In this document: one piece after another, positions 44,762 through 54,901 of the stretch
Layout of the letters: each line of letters opens with the position of its first letter
Position numbering within the stretch: position 1 is the first letter of the stretch
Assembly: GCA_944326225.1 (NCBI GenBank)
Contig: CALVDI010000004.1
Coordinates: 1-64,000, forward strand
Length of the DNA stretch: 64,000 nt
Source of the DNA: an uncultured Bacteroidales bacterium
Lineage (GTDB): Bacteria; Bacteroidota; Bacteroidia; Bacteroidales; UBA932
Direction of reading: 5' to 3'
The notes under the pieces: generated by a model
Told to the model about the DNA's origin: nothing
Databases searched by the model: none
What the model saw: only the letters and a program-made list of their open reading frames with translations
Position numbers and translations under genes: made by a program

Positions 44762-45544
44762 GTGGATCTGACAATATTCAACGAGAGTTTTTTTCTTACC
44801 GTCGAAAAGATAATGGTGGTGCTGGCCGTCGTGGTCTTCGCCGCCCTGCAGTACTTCAAGGCGGGCTACGGATATCTGCGTACAAAGGGCTGGGGCCCCA
44901 TGATCGACAACAAGCTGGGCTGGGTGCTGATGGAGATACCGGTACTGATAGTCACCGCCATCATCTACATCTACGCCCAGGGATGGAACCGTCTGACCGC
45001 CACCATTCTGGTGTCGTTCCTGACCGTACACTACATACAGCGCTCGCTCATCTACCCCTTCATGATGAGGGGCAAGAGCAAGATTCCCATAAGCGTCGTA
45101 CTCATGGGTGCGGTATTCAACGTCATAAACGCCTACCTCATCAGCGGCTGGCTTTTCATACTGGCCCCTGAGGACAGATACACACTCAGCTGGCTGTACT
45201 CTCCGCAGTTCATCGCCGGAGCCCTGATCTTCATCTTCGGCATGGTGGTCAACCTGCACTCGGACTACATCATCCGCCACCTGCGCAAGCCCGGTGACAC
45301 CAGGCACTACATACCGCGCGGAGGCATGTTCAAATACGTATCCTCGGCCAACTACTACGGTGAGATCACCGAGTGGTTCGGTTTCGCCATACTCACCTGG
45401 TCCCTTCCGGGCATCATCTTCTGCATGTGGACATTCGCCAATCTCGCGCCAAGGGCCAATTCCCTGTACGAGAAATACACCAAGGAATTCGGTGAGGAGT
45501 TCACCAGCCTCAAACGCAAACGACTAATACCTTTTATATATTAA
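44762..45544 (+). CDS. Steroid 5-alpha-reductase-like membrane protein
   Basis: A 260-residue integral membrane protein of the 3-oxo-5-alpha-steroid 4-dehydrogenase family. Six or so membrane segments are visible. The C-terminal signature RHYIPRGGMFKYVSSANYYG, then EITEWFGFAI, matches the NADPH-binding end of the family. The start is GTG 44762, since upstream frame overlaps the thioesterase gene. Gut Bacteroidota with such a gene next to an OYE-type gene (5AR and 5BR) reduce 3-oxo-delta4 bile acids and steroid hormones. The exact substrate here is unknown. Confidence 0.82.
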   Translation: MDLTIFNESFFLTVEKIMVVLAVVVFAALQYFKAGYGYLRTKGWGPMIDNKLGWVLMEIPVLIVTAIIYIYAQGWNRLTATILVSFLTVHYIQRSLIYPFMMRGKSKIPISVVLMGAVFNVINAYLISGWLFILAPEDRYTLSWLYSPQFIAGALIFIFGMVVNLHSDYIIRHLRKPGDTRHYIPRGGMFKYVSSANYYGEITEWFGFAILTWSLPGIIFCMWTFANLAPRANSLYEKYTKEFGEEFTSLKRKRLIPFIY

Positions 45545-46779
45545 TGGATTCCCTTTTATTCACTCCGGCCAAGATAGGCCCCATAGAACTTAAGAACCGC
45601 GTCATCCGTGCCTCGGCCTACGAGGGCATGTGCGACGGTCACGTACCCACTCAGCAGCTGAAAGACTACCACACGGCCCTGGCCCGAGGAGGAGTAGGCA
45701 TGACGGGTGTGGCATATGCGTCCGTCAACAAGAGCGGCCTGTCCTTCCACCGCCAGCTGTGGATGCGTCCGGAGATCATCCCGGGTCTGAGAGACCTGAC
45801 AGACTCGATACACGAGGCAGGAGCCAAGGCCTGCATACAGCTCGGCCACTGCGGCAATATGTCGCACCGTATGTACTGCGGACAGAGGCCGGTGGGAGCC
45901 TCCAGCGGATTCAACCTCTACTCCCCCACTTTCGTACACGGCCTGCGTGAGGACGAGATCCTCCAAACGGTCAAGGACTTCGGCAATGCAGTGCGCATCG
46001 CCCGCGACGGAGGCTTCGATGCTGTAGAAATACACGCCGGCCACGGCTATCTCATCTCGCAGTTCCTCTCACCCTACACCAACCACCGCAAGGACAAGTA
46101 CGGAGGGACTTTGGAGAACCGCATGAGATTCATGGATATGGTGATGGAAGAGGTGATGAAGGCTGCCGGAGACGACATTGCGGTACTGGTAAAGACCAAT
46201 ACCCGGGACGGATTCAAGGGCGGACTGGAGCTGGAGGACTGCATCAGGGTAGCCAAGCGGCTGGAGCAGGACGGAGCGCACTGCCTTGTGCTCAGCGGAG
46301 GTTTCGTCAGCCGTGCACCGATGTATGTGATGCGCGGAGCCATGCCCATCAGCGTACTCACCGGCTATATGCCCATGAAGCTGTGGTGGCTCAAACTTGG
46401 CGTCAACCTGTTCGGAAAGATGATGATAAAGGACGAGCCTTTCAAGGAGGCATTCTTCTTCGACGACTCGATAGAGTTCCGCAAGGAGCTCAAGATGCCG
46501 CTGGCCTTCGTCGGAGGACTCAACTCCCTGGACAGCATCAACAAGGTACTCGACGCCGGCTTCGAATTCGTGGAGATGGCCCGTCCGCTGGTATACGATA
46601 CCGACTTCGTAAACAAGCTCAAGGACGGCACATGCACCGTAAGCGGCTGCCGCCACGCCAATTACTGCGTGGCCCGCATCTGGAACTACGACATGCAGTG
46701 CCACGAGAACTGTCAGCTCTCCCCCCGTATGAAACGCGAGGTGGAGCGCAACATTAGAAAATATTACCATAAAGGTTAA
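45544..46779 (+). CDS. NADH:flavin oxidoreductase (old yellow enzyme family)
   Basis: A 411-residue TIM-barrel flavoprotein. It has LKNRVIRAS near the start, CIQLGHCGNMSH, and the EIHAGHGYLISQFLSP block with the substrate-binding histidine pair. The iron-sulfur-type tail (CTVSGCRHANYCVARIW) contains cysteines as in 2,4-dienoyl-CoA reductase relatives but is shorter. Its start overlaps the stop of the 5-alpha-reductase gene by one base, so the pair is coupled. It is a candidate 5-beta-reductase of delta4 steroids. RNase P RNA begins three bases after its stop. Confidence 0.85.
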   Translation: MDSLLFTPAKIGPIELKNRVIRASAYEGMCDGHVPTQQLKDYHTALARGGVGMTGVAYASVNKSGLSFHRQLWMRPEIIPGLRDLTDSIHEAGAKACIQLGHCGNMSHRMYCGQRPVGASSGFNLYSPTFVHGLREDEILQTVKDFGNAVRIARDGGFDAVEIHAGHGYLISQFLSPYTNHRKDKYGGTLENRMRFMDMVMEEVMKAAGDDIAVLVKTNTRDGFKGGLELEDCIRVAKRLEQDGAHCLVLSGGFVSRAPMYVMRGAMPISVLTGYMPMKLWWLKLGVNLFGKMMIKDEPFKEAFFFDDSIEFRKELKMPLAFVGGLNSLDSINKVLDAGFEFVEMARPLVYDTDFVNKLKDGTCTVSGCRHANYCVARIWNYDMQCHENCQLSPRMKREVERNIRKYYHKG

Positions 46780-46782
46780 AAT

Positions 46783-47124
46783 AGGCGGGACGCTCTATCG
46801 CTGTCATGCGCGAGCATGAGGGAGGAAAGTCCGGGCAGGACAGAGCACCGCACTGTGGAAAGCACAGGTAGGCGAAAGCTTACGTCACGGGTAACAGAAA
46901 ACAACCGCCCCTCCCTCGGGAGAGGTAAGGGTGAAAATGCAGGGTAAGAGCCTGCGTCCGTTCGATGGCGACATCATCGGAGTATCCGCCTGCGGCCTGC
47001 AAGGCCAAATATACCGGCAGTCAAGGGCTGCTCGTCCTTTGCCGGGGGGTAGGCTGCTCAGATAAATGATAGAGGCCGTCCGGGTCCGCCCTGACGGTAC
47101 AGAACCCGGCTTACAGTCCCGCCT
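46783..47124 (+). ncRNA. rnpB: RNase P RNA
   Basis: The bacterial type A core is clear: GAGGAAAGTCCGGGC near the 5' end and ACAGAACCCGGCTTACAG near the 3' end. P1 pairs GGCGGGAC (46784-46791) with GTCCCGCC (47116-47123), and the T-rich sequence after it acts as terminator. It starts only three bases after the stop of the upstream oxidoreductase. The promoter must therefore lie inside that gene, or the RNA is processed from the operon transcript. Confidence 0.95.
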
Positions 47125-47200
47125 TTTATTTTTAACACAATTGTAACATCCCCTTTGTGAAAATGTATCATATTTGTGCCGTCAATGAGTTGATACGGAT

Positions 47201-47992
47201 ATGAACAGACTCCGCACCGCCATCGCTGCCATCTTGGCCACTGTCACCGCATTCTGCGCTGCGGCCCAGGGACACATCTACGAAGTATCGGAAGAGATGA
47301 AGGACTCCGATTTCCAGCCCAGGGTGGACGTGGGCTTCGAGATTCCGCTGGCCGAGGACTTTTCATTCACCATCAACAACGAGGTGCGTTTCCGCGACAA
47401 CTCCAAGCGGATAGACCGCAACTACCTTCAGGGATCTTTCTCATGGGAGACCTGCGACTACTTCAGTCTTGATGCCGGATACATCTTCCAGTCCATACTG
47501 AATATCGGAGACCTGGAGTACAAACGGGAATGGCAATACCGTCACAGGGTATTTCTGGACCTTAAGGCCGAGTTAGAGCTGGACGACTGGAAGCTATCCC
47601 TGACCGAACGTCCGCTGGTCAATCTCCGTCCCTGGGCAGACGGCATCCATGACCCGAAAGCCGAATGGCTCATCCGTTCCAAGATCAAGGCCGACTACGA
47701 CATTCCCAAGACAGACCTCACTCCCTACGCTTTCTTCGAGCTGTCCAACACCCTCAACACGGTGGACTACGGCGGAGGCCCCTTCGTAGACCGCCTGCGT
47801 TTCTGTCTGGGCATGAAGTGGGATTTCTCCGACTTCTGCAACATGGAGCTTTACTACTACTTTGACATCAAGAATGCCCGCGATGTCAGCTATACCCATA
47901 ACGATCAAGAAGACTTATACCGCATCTACCTCAACAAGGAGCGTCAGTACGTCCACGTCCTCGGTCTCTCATTCAACTTCGGCTGGGACTAA
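47201..47992 (+). CDS. DUF2490 outer-membrane protein
   Basis: A 263-residue DUF2490 protein. The signal peptide covers residues 1-22 (ending AAAQG). The rest alternates in long amphipathic strands (FSFTINNEVRFRDNS, YFSLDAGYIFQS), ending in an aromatic-rich strand (LGLSFNFGWD), as expected for an outer-membrane beta-barrel. The function is unknown. Its own promoter is unclear. Confidence 0.8.
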   Translation: MNRLRTAIAAILATVTAFCAAAQGHIYEVSEEMKDSDFQPRVDVGFEIPLAEDFSFTINNEVRFRDNSKRIDRNYLQGSFSWETCDYFSLDAGYIFQSILNIGDLEYKREWQYRHRVFLDLKAELELDDWKLSLTERPLVNLRPWADGIHDPKAEWLIRSKIKADYDIPKTDLTPYAFFELSNTLNTVDYGGGPFVDRLRFCLGMKWDFSDFCNMELYYYFDIKNARDVSYTHNDQEDLYRIYLNKERQYVHVLGLSFNFGWD

Positions 47993-48056
47993 TCCGCACC
48001 TTACATTCCGGGATAGCGGATTTTTGCGTACATTAGGGGCGTAATTGTCTTTATTT

Positions 48057-48920
48057 ATGAAAATACGTCTTCTGATTACGGTTATTCTGACCGCTATGGC
48101 TCTGAACAGCGCGGAGGCCGCCGTGCGGACATCTCCGCAGGATTCCCTTATCTACACCAGGACGATGCAGGAGCTGCTGCCTTATGCCGGCCTGCCCGCC
48201 GGAGAGCTGATGGTCAGGGCGGCCGGAATATTCCTGGGGACACCCTACGCCGGCGGCACTCTGGAGCATGTTCCGGAAATACTGACTGTCAACTTGCACG
48301 AGACCGACTGCATCCTCCTGGTGGAGACCTGCTCCGCCATGACCCTTCTCCTGAAAGAATACACTGACGGCGGCATCCCATCGTTCGAGGACTTCTGCGC
48401 CATGCTCCGCATCCTGCGCTACCGGGACGGCATCACGGACGGCTACCCCTCCCGCCTGCACTACACCTCCGAATGGCTCCTGCAGGCCCAGGACAACGGA
48501 TTTCTGAAGGAGGTAACAGCGGAGCTCGGCGGCATACCCCTGAACCAGGTATTCTCCTTCATGTCCTCACATCGGGACAATTATCCGCAGCTGCGGGAAG
48601 ATGACGGGGCACTGGAACTCATACGAAGGGCCGAGGAACGGCTGGACACCGCTGCCGCCTGTTTCTACATTCCTTCTGAGAAAATCCCTGAGATAGAGGA
48701 CAGCATCCTGGACGGAGACATCATCTGTTTTGTAAGCACTGTCTCCGGACTGGACATCACCCATACGGGCATCGCCTGCCGCAAAGAGGACGGCAGCCTG
48801 CATTTTATCCACGCCTCCATGAAGGAGGGAAAGGTGGTGCTGGAGACCCGTACCCTGGCGGAATATGCCCGCAGCGGCATCCGCGTAGCCCGCCTCAACC
48901 ACATCTGTAAAAAAGGATAA
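48057..48920 (+). CDS. DUF1460 amidase-like protein
   Basis: A 287-residue DUF1460 protein, an NlpC/P60-like fold related to N-acetylmuramoyl-L-alanine amidases. It has a signal peptide (1-22). The expected catalytic pair is Cys in ETDCILLVET and His in DITHTGIA, with a later FIHAS strand. It probably acts on peptidoglycan fragments in the periplasm. ATG 48057 is chosen; the TTG 12 bases upstream does not match the family start. Confidence 0.82.
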   Translation: MKIRLLITVILTAMALNSAEAAVRTSPQDSLIYTRTMQELLPYAGLPAGELMVRAAGIFLGTPYAGGTLEHVPEILTVNLHETDCILLVETCSAMTLLLKEYTDGGIPSFEDFCAMLRILRYRDGITDGYPSRLHYTSEWLLQAQDNGFLKEVTAELGGIPLNQVFSFMSSHRDNYPQLREDDGALELIRRAEERLDTAAACFYIPSEKIPEIEDSILDGDIICFVSTVSGLDITHTGIACRKEDGSLHFIHASMKEGKVVLETRTLAEYARSGIRVARLNHICKKG

Positions 48921-48959
48921 ATTTCAAGGCCGGAGACAAGCACCTTAAGGATATTTTGC

Positions 48960-48967
48960 TAACTTTG
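48960..48967 (+). promoter_or_regulatory. -7 promoter element for the M16 protease
   Basis: TAACTTTG fits TAnnTTTG and gives a leader of about 30 bases. Confidence 0.6.
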
Positions 48968-49004
48968 TTTTCATACTGATTTATCCACAAAAACACTGAC
49001 TGAT

Positions 49005-51908
49005 ATGAGAAAAACCGCATTCATCGCGATTCTGATCGCACTGCTTACGTTCTCATCCTGTTCGCAATACAAGTACGAGCAGGTGGACGGAGACCCGACA
49101 AAGACGAGAATCTACACTCTTGACAACGGTCTGAAAGTGTACTTGAGCGTCAATGACGAAGAACCCAGAATCCAGACCTACATAGCCGTAAGAGTCGGCG
49201 GTAAGAACGACCCCGCCCAGACCACCGGACTGGCACACTATTTCGAGCACCTGATGTTCAAGGGCACCAAGCAGTTCGGCACCACCGACTACGCCGCTGA
49301 GAAGCCGATGCTGGACGAGATCGAGCGTCTCTTTGAGGTCTACAGAGTCACTACGGACGAGGAGGAGCGCGCCGCCATCTACCGGACGATAGACTCCATC
49401 AGCTACGAGGCCTCCAAACTGGCCATCCCCAACGAGTACGACAAGCTCATGTCCATCATCGGAGCGTCGGGCACCAACGCCTTCACCTCCACGGACATGA
49501 CCGTCTATGTCGAGGATATCCCCTCCAACCAGATAGAGAACTGGACCATGATCGAGGCCGACCGCTTCAAGAACCCGGTTCTCAGGCTCTTCCACACCGA
49601 GCTGGAGACCATCTACGAGGAGAAGAACATGTCGCTTACCCAGGACTCCAGGAAAGTCTACGAGGCCATGAACGCCGCCCTGTTTCCCAACCATCCCTAC
49701 GGCAAGCAGACTGTACTCGGCACCCAGGAGCACCTGAAGAACCCCTCCATCACCAACGTCAAGAACTACCACAAGACCTACTACGTGCCCAACAACATGG
49801 CCATCTGTATGGCCGGTGACTTCGACCCGGACGAGGTAATCCGCATCATCGACAAGTATTTCGGCGACATGCAGCCCAATCCGGACCTGCCCAAGCTCGA
49901 GTTCGAGCCCGAGAAGCCCATCACCGAGCCCATCGTCAAGGATGTCTACGGACTGGAGTCCGAGAGCATATCCATCGGATGGAGACTTCCCGCCTCCAAA
50001 GATCCGTCCAGTGACATTGCCAACATGGCCAGCTTCATCCTCAACAACGGCTCGGCCGGACTTATTGACCTGGATCTGATACAGGAGCAGAAGATACTCT
50101 CCGGCTACGGTTACGCCAGCCTGCTCCCGGATTACGGCAGCTTCGAACTGTACGGCAAGCCCAAGGAAGGGCAGACTCTGGACGAGGTCAAGGACCTGCT
50201 GATGGCCGAAGTGGACAAATTGCGCAAGGGTGAGTTCGACGACGACCTCATCGAGGCGACTGTCAACAACCTCAAGCTGTCATACATGAACCAGCTTACC
50301 AGCAACGGTGCCAGAGCCATGATGGCTGTCAATTCCTTCATTGACGGAGAGGACTGGAAGACCGTAGTCACCATGCTTGACCGTATGGCTAAGGTCACCA
50401 AGCAGGACATCGTAGACTGGGCGAATAAATACCTGACTCCTGAAGGCTATGTTGCCATATACAAACGGACAGGGGAAGACAAGAACATCCAGAAGATATC
50501 CGCACCCGAGATTACGCCCATCGTAACCAACAGGGACAAGCAGAGCGAGTTCCTGACCAGGGTCCAGAATACTCCCGTCAAGGACATCGAGCCCGTATTC
50601 GTTGATTATCAGAAGGAGATGTCCATACTTGATGCCGGCAAGGGCATCGACGTGCTCTACAAGCAGAACGATATCAATGACCTGGCATACGTCATGTACG
50701 TCTTCGACAAAGGAGTGAACAACGACCCTGCCCTGTCACTGGCGTTCAATTATCTGAGCTACCTCGGCACAGCCGACATGAGCGCGGCTGACATCGCCAA
50801 GGAGATGTACAAGCTGGCATGCAGTTTCTATATCTCCACATCCACAGACCAGACCGTAGTCAACATCTCCGGACTGAGCGAGAATATCCCCGAGGCCATG
50901 GACATCGTAGAGAACCTTATCTACAATGCCGTTCCCGACGAGGCCATCCTGGCCAATATCAAGAACGACATGCTGCAGAGACGCCGCAACAACAAGCTCA
51001 GCCAGGGCGGCTGCTTCGGAGCACTCCAGACTTACATGATGGTAGGCAAGGAGACTATCGACAGAATTACTCTCAGCAACAAGGAACTCGCCGACCTGAC
51101 TTCCGACGAGCTGCTGGCCAAAGTCCGCGACCTGATGGACAAGCATCATGAAATAATGTACTTCGGTCCTCAGAGCAGCGCGGACATTCTGGCGACCCTG
51201 TCAGAGCATCACCGCATCGCTGACAATCCCGAGCCACTGGAGAAAGAGAGCCTGAAGTACCGTATGCCCGGTAAGACCGGCAAGGTATATCTGGCCGAAT
51301 ACGATGCCAACCAGCTGTACTACATCCAGTACTCCAACCGTGGCGAGAAGTTCGACCTTGCGTCCGTACCGTCCGTCTCACTGTACAACGAGTACTTCGG
51401 CGGCGGCATGAACTCGATAGTTTTCCAGGAGATGCGCGAGGCCAGAGGTCTGGCCTACACCGCCCAGGCATTCCTGTCCACTCCATACGACCTCGATATG
51501 CCCTATATGTACATCGCATTCATCGCCACCCAGAACGACAAGATGCAGCAGGCCATAGAGGCATTCGAGGATATCATCAACGACATGCCTGTCTCCGAGC
51601 CGGCATTTGACATCGCCAAGAAAGCCATCCTCTCACGCCTGAGGACCTACAGGGTCACTGGAGACGGTGTGCTCTGGGACTACCGCAGCACCCGCGAGCT
51701 TGGCCTGACCGAACCGACCGAGAAGCTGATGTTCGAGAAGATTCAGACCATGACGCTGGACGACGTAATCGCCACCCAGCAGCAGTGGGTCAAGGGCCGC
51801 ACCTACGACTTCGCCATCCTCGGCCGGACCAAGGACCTGGACATCAACTACCTCAAAACCCTCGGCGACGTAGAGTACGTATCCTCCGAGGAAATGTTCG
51901 GCTACTAG
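49005..51908 (+). CDS. M16-family zinc protease (lipoprotein)
   Basis: A 967-residue insulinase-family peptidase with two M16 halves. The signal ends in a TFSSC lipobox, so it is anchored in the envelope. The inverted zinc motif H78-x-x-E81-H82 is in LAHYFEHLMFKGT, and the distal zinc ligand lies in the ETIYEEKNMS block. The second half has lost the motif, as usual, and carries the R/Y pair (EAFEDIINDMP and following). It probably degrades peptides in the periplasm. It ends with TAG. Confidence 0.9.
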   Translation: MRKTAFIAILIALLTFSSCSQYKYEQVDGDPTKTRIYTLDNGLKVYLSVNDEEPRIQTYIAVRVGGKNDPAQTTGLAHYFEHLMFKGTKQFGTTDYAAEKPMLDEIERLFEVYRVTTDEEERAAIYRTIDSISYEASKLAIPNEYDKLMSIIGASGTNAFTSTDMTVYVEDIPSNQIENWTMIEADRFKNPVLRLFHTELETIYEEKNMSLTQDSRKVYEAMNAALFPNHPYGKQTVLGTQEHLKNPSITNVKNYHKTYYVPNNMAICMAGDFDPDEVIRIIDKYFGDMQPNPDLPKLEFEPEKPITEPIVKDVYGLESESISIGWRLPASKDPSSDIANMASFILNNGSAGLIDLDLIQEQKILSGYGYASLLPDYGSFELYGKPKEGQTLDEVKDLLMAEVDKLRKGEFDDDLIEATVNNLKLSYMNQLTSNGARAMMAVNSFIDGEDWKTVVTMLDRMAKVTKQDIVDWANKYLTPEGYVAIYKRTGEDKNIQKISAPEITPIVTNRDKQSEFLTRVQNTPVKDIEPVFVDYQKEMSILDAGKGIDVLYKQNDINDLAYVMYVFDKGVNNDPALSLAFNYLSYLGTADMSAADIAKEMYKLACSFYISTSTDQTVVNISGLSENIPEAMDIVENLIYNAVPDEAILANIKNDMLQRRRNNKLSQGGCFGALQTYMMVGKETIDRITLSNKELADLTSDELLAKVRDLMDKHHEIMYFGPQSSADILATLSEHHRIADNPEPLEKESLKYRMPGKTGKVYLAEYDANQLYYIQYSNRGEKFDLASVPSVSLYNEYFGGGMNSIVFQEMREARGLAYTAQAFLSTPYDLDMPYMYIAFIATQNDKMQQAIEAFEDIINDMPVSEPAFDIAKKAILSRLRTYRVTGDGVLWDYRSTRELGLTEPTEKLMFEKIQTMTLDDVIATQQQWVKGRTYDFAILGRTKDLDINYLKTLGDVEYVSSEEMFGY

Positions 51909-51980
51909 TATCCAAGAAAAACTGACAGCCTGACAACTACAGGCATAGAAACAAAGAGGGTGCTCCTAAATAAAAAATTT

Positions 51981-52026
51981 ATGGCTGCAACCATATATTC
52001 TTTAAGAATTTTATGGTTACAGCCAT
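51981..52026. terminator. Large hairpin between convergent genes
   Basis: ATGGCTGCAACCAT (51981-51994) and ATGGTTACAGCCAT (52013-52026) are inverted copies with one mismatch, and enclose an ATTCTT/AAGAAT pair. It lies between the convergent M16 and TlpA genes and could end both transcripts, though the T run is weak. Confidence 0.5.
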
Positions 52027-52053
52027 AAATATTATAAGGACTGTTACATCAGG

Positions 52054-52656
52054 TTACTTGGCGAGTTCGTCATTGATGAGCTTAACCATGGAGGCGAACT
52101 CGGCCTCGTCATAGAGGCGGGTCAGCATGATTATCTTGCCGGTACGGTCGAGAATGATGTTTCGGGTTACGCCGGCACCCTTGTCGCAGAAGAGGGCGAA
52201 GCGCTCACCATCCGGGTCGAGGGTCAGGGGATAGGTCACGGGTATTGCCTTGGCGAAATCGGCTGTCACCTCGGGAGTCTCCTTGAGGTCAATGCCGTAG
52301 AGGGCAAACTCGGGGTTGTCCTTGTGACGCTGCCAGATCTCGCTCTCGATATGCGGCATCTCCTGGCGGCAGACCCCGCACCAGCTGGCGGTAAACTGGA
52401 GCATCACTACCTTGCCCCTAAGTTCCTTGATACTAAGGGTGGTGCCGTCCATCATCAACAGATCGAAATCCGGAACCATATCCCCCACCTTTACTATATA
52501 ACCCCGCCCGCCAGAAACAGAATCTGTCACCGCCATCGTATCAGCATTGTTTCCCGCTGCTTTTTCAGTTGTTCCTTTATTGTTGCCGCAGCCAACCACC
52601 AGAACAGACGTCACAGCACATACCAATACTGTAAAACACTTTTCAATATTTCTCAT
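52054..52656 (-). CDS. TlpA-like thioredoxin lipoprotein
   Basis: A 200-residue thiol-disulfide oxidoreductase. The lipobox VVGC sets Cys23 as the lipidated residue. The redox motif WCGVC at 92-96 is in an FTASWCGVCRQEMPHIE context. It probably handles disulfides or cytochrome maturation in the periplasm. ATG 52656 is preferred; ATG 52662 is possible and the longer frame upstream overlaps the terminator of mutA. It has its own transcription unit. Confidence 0.86.
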   Translation of the reverse strand: MRNIEKCFTVLVCAVTSVLVVGCGNNKGTTEKAAGNNADTMAVTDSVSGGRGYIVKVGDMVPDFDLLMMDGTTLSIKELRGKVVMLQFTASWCGVCRQEMPHIESEIWQRHKDNPEFALYGIDLKETPEVTADFAKAIPVTYPLTLDPDGERFALFCDKGAGVTRNIILDRTGKIIMLTRLYDEAEFASMVKLINDELAK

Positions 52657-52694
52657 TATCATCAAAAGATAAACATTTTTCAAAAAAGTTCTGC

Positions 52695-52731
52695 AAAAAC
52701 GAGGGGGTACCTGCATTTCAGCTACCCCCCC
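52695..52731 (-). terminator. Terminator of the hutU-mutB-mutA operon
   Basis: On the minus strand a GGGGGGTAGC/GGTACCCCC hairpin is followed by TCGTTTTT. Confidence 0.75.
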
Positions 52732-52760
52732 GATTACAAGTTTACAGCCTCAACAAGAGA

Positions 52761-54890
52761 CTACCGCATGTTCAAAAGTTCGATCATCTTGATGACAGCG
52801 GTGGAGATACGTGTACCGGGGCCGAAGATGGCTGCGGCACCGGCCTTGTAGAGAGCATCGTAGTCCTGAGGAGGAATGACGCCGCCGACTACCACCATGA
52901 TGTCCTCGCGTCCGAGCTTCTTGAGTTCCTCGATGATCTGAGGAACGAGGGTCTTGTGACCTGCTGCGAGGGAGGATACACCGACGATGTGTACGTCGTT
53001 CTCCACAGCCTGCTTGGCTGCCTCTGCAGGAGTCTGGAAGAGAGGACCCATATCCACGTCGAAGCCGCAGTCGGCATAACCGGTAGCCACAACCTTGGCT
53101 CCGCGGTCGTGTCCGTCCTGACCCAGCTTGGCAATCATGATACGGGGCTGACGGCCTTCCTTCTTCGCGAACTCGGCAACCATCTCCTTGGCCTTCTCGA
53201 ACTCGCTGTCATTCTTGACCTCTGAAGAGTAAACACCTGTATTCATACGTATAACTGCTTTATATCTTCCTACTACTTTCTCGCATGCATCCGAAATCTC
53301 ACCGAGGGTGGCGCGGTTGCGTGCGGCCTCGACTGCGAGCTCGAGCAGGTTGCCGCTCTTGGTCTCGACAGCCTTGGTGATGGCATCCAGAGAAGCCTGG
53401 ACAGCGGCATTGTCACGGTTGGCGCGGAGCTCCTTCAGACGGGCGATCTGGGACTCACGTACCTTGGTGTTGTCGATGTCGAGAATCTCGATGGGATCCT
53501 CCTTGTCCAGACGGTACTCGTTGATACCGATAATCTTGTCCACACCTGAGTCGATACGGGCCTGCTTGCGTGCGGCGGCCTCCTCGATACGGAGTTTGGG
53601 GATACCGGTCTCGATAGCCTTGGCCATACCGCCGAGCTTCTCGATCTCCTGGATGTGCTCCCATGCTCTGTGAGCGATCTGGTCGGTCAGGTACTCTACA
53701 TAGTAGGAACCTGCCCAAGGATCTATGCCGCGGCATACGTTGGTCTCCTCCTGGATGTAGATCTGGGTGTTACGTGCGATACGGGCGGAGAAGTCGGTAG
53801 GCAGGGCGATAGCCTCGTCAAGGGCGTTGGTATGCAGGGACTGGGTGTGTCCGAGAGCTGCACCCATGGCCTCGATACATGTCCTGGCCACGTTGTTGAA
53901 GGGATCCTGCTCGGTCAGGGACCAGCCGGAAGTCTGGCAGTGAGTCCTCAGGGACAGAGACTTGGGATTCTTAGGATTGAAGGACTTCACGATCTTGGCC
54001 CAGAGCATACGTGCGGCACGCATCTTGGCAATCTCCATGAAGTGGTTCATACCGATAGCCCAGAAGAAGGACAGACGGGGTGCGAAAGCGTCCACGTCGA
54101 TACCGGCCTTGATACCTGTACGCAGGTACTCCAGACCGTCGGCCAGGGTGTAGGCCATCTCGATGTCGCAGGTAGCACCGGCCTCCTGCATGTGGTAGCC
54201 GGAGATGGATATCGAGTTGAACTTGGGCATGTACTTGGAGGTGTAGGCGAAGATGTCGCCGATGATTCTCATGGAGAACTCGGGAGGATAGATGTAGGTG
54301 TTGCGGACCATGAACTCCTTGAGGATATCGTTCTGGATGGTACCGGCCATCTCCTCGAGTTTGGCACCCTGCTCCTGAGCCGCTACGATGTAGAAGGCAA
54401 GGATAGGCAGAACGGCACCGTTCATAGTCATGGACACTGACATCTTGTTCAGAGGTATCTGGTCGAAGAGCACCTTCATGTCCTCTACGCTGCAGATGGA
54501 TACACCGGCCTTGCCGACGTCACCCACTACTCTGGGATGGTCAGCATCGTAGCCTCTGTGTGTAGCCAGGTCGAAGGCAACGGAAAGTCCCTTCTGTCCG
54601 GCAGCGAGGTTCCTGCGGTAGAAAGCGTTGGACTCCTCGGCTGTGGAGAATCCGGCATACTGACGGATGGTCCAGGGCCTCATCACGTACATGGTGCTGT
54701 AGGGTCCGCGGAGGAAAGGAGGAAGGCCTGCAGCATAGTTCAGGTGCTCCATTCCCTCATTGTCCTTAGGGGTGTAGATCTCCTTCACGCCGATGTGCTC
54801 CGGAGTCTCCCAAATCTGCTGTGAAGCAGCTGCCTGCGCGCATCCTGCGGCGGCATTGTCAAACTGTATGTCTTTAAAATTAGGACGCAT
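52761..54890 (-). CDS. Methylmalonyl-CoA mutase, large (catalytic) subunit
   Basis: A 709-residue adenosylcobalamin enzyme that converts succinyl-CoA to methylmalonyl-CoA in the propionate pathway. The N-terminal barrel has the [11 protein letters not shown] and [11 protein letters not shown] blocks. The C-terminal cobalamin domain has DGHDRG, with the histidine that binds cobalt. Full family length. It starts 11 bases after the small subunit gene, and the operon ends with a strong terminator. Confidence 0.95.
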   Translation of the reverse strand: MRPNFKDIQFDNAAAGCAQAAASQQIWETPEHIGVKEIYTPKDNEGMEHLNYAAGLPPFLRGPYSTMYVMRPWTIRQYAGFSTAEESNAFYRRNLAAGQKGLSVAFDLATHRGYDADHPRVVGDVGKAGVSICSVEDMKVLFDQIPLNKMSVSMTMNGAVLPILAFYIVAAQEQGAKLEEMAGTIQNDILKEFMVRNTYIYPPEFSMRIIGDIFAYTSKYMPKFNSISISGYHMQEAGATCDIEMAYTLADGLEYLRTGIKAGIDVDAFAPRLSFFWAIGMNHFMEIAKMRAARMLWAKIVKSFNPKNPKSLSLRTHCQTSGWSLTEQDPFNNVARTCIEAMGAALGHTQSLHTNALDEAIALPTDFSARIARNTQIYIQEETNVCRGIDPWAGSYYVEYLTDQIAHRAWEHIQEIEKLGGMAKAIETGIPKLRIEEAAARKQARIDSGVDKIIGINEYRLDKEDPIEILDIDNTKVRESQIARLKELRANRDNAAVQASLDAITKAVETKSGNLLELAVEAARNRATLGEISDACEKVVGRYKAVIRMNTGVYSSEVKNDSEFEKAKEMVAEFAKKEGRQPRIMIAKLGQDGHDRGAKVVATGYADCGFDVDMGPLFQTPAEAAKQAVENDVHIVGVSSLAAGHKTLVPQIIEELKKLGREDIMVVVGGVIPPQDYDALYKAGAAAIFGPGTRISTAVIKMIELLNMR

Positions 54891-54901
54891 AACTTCTGAG
54901 A

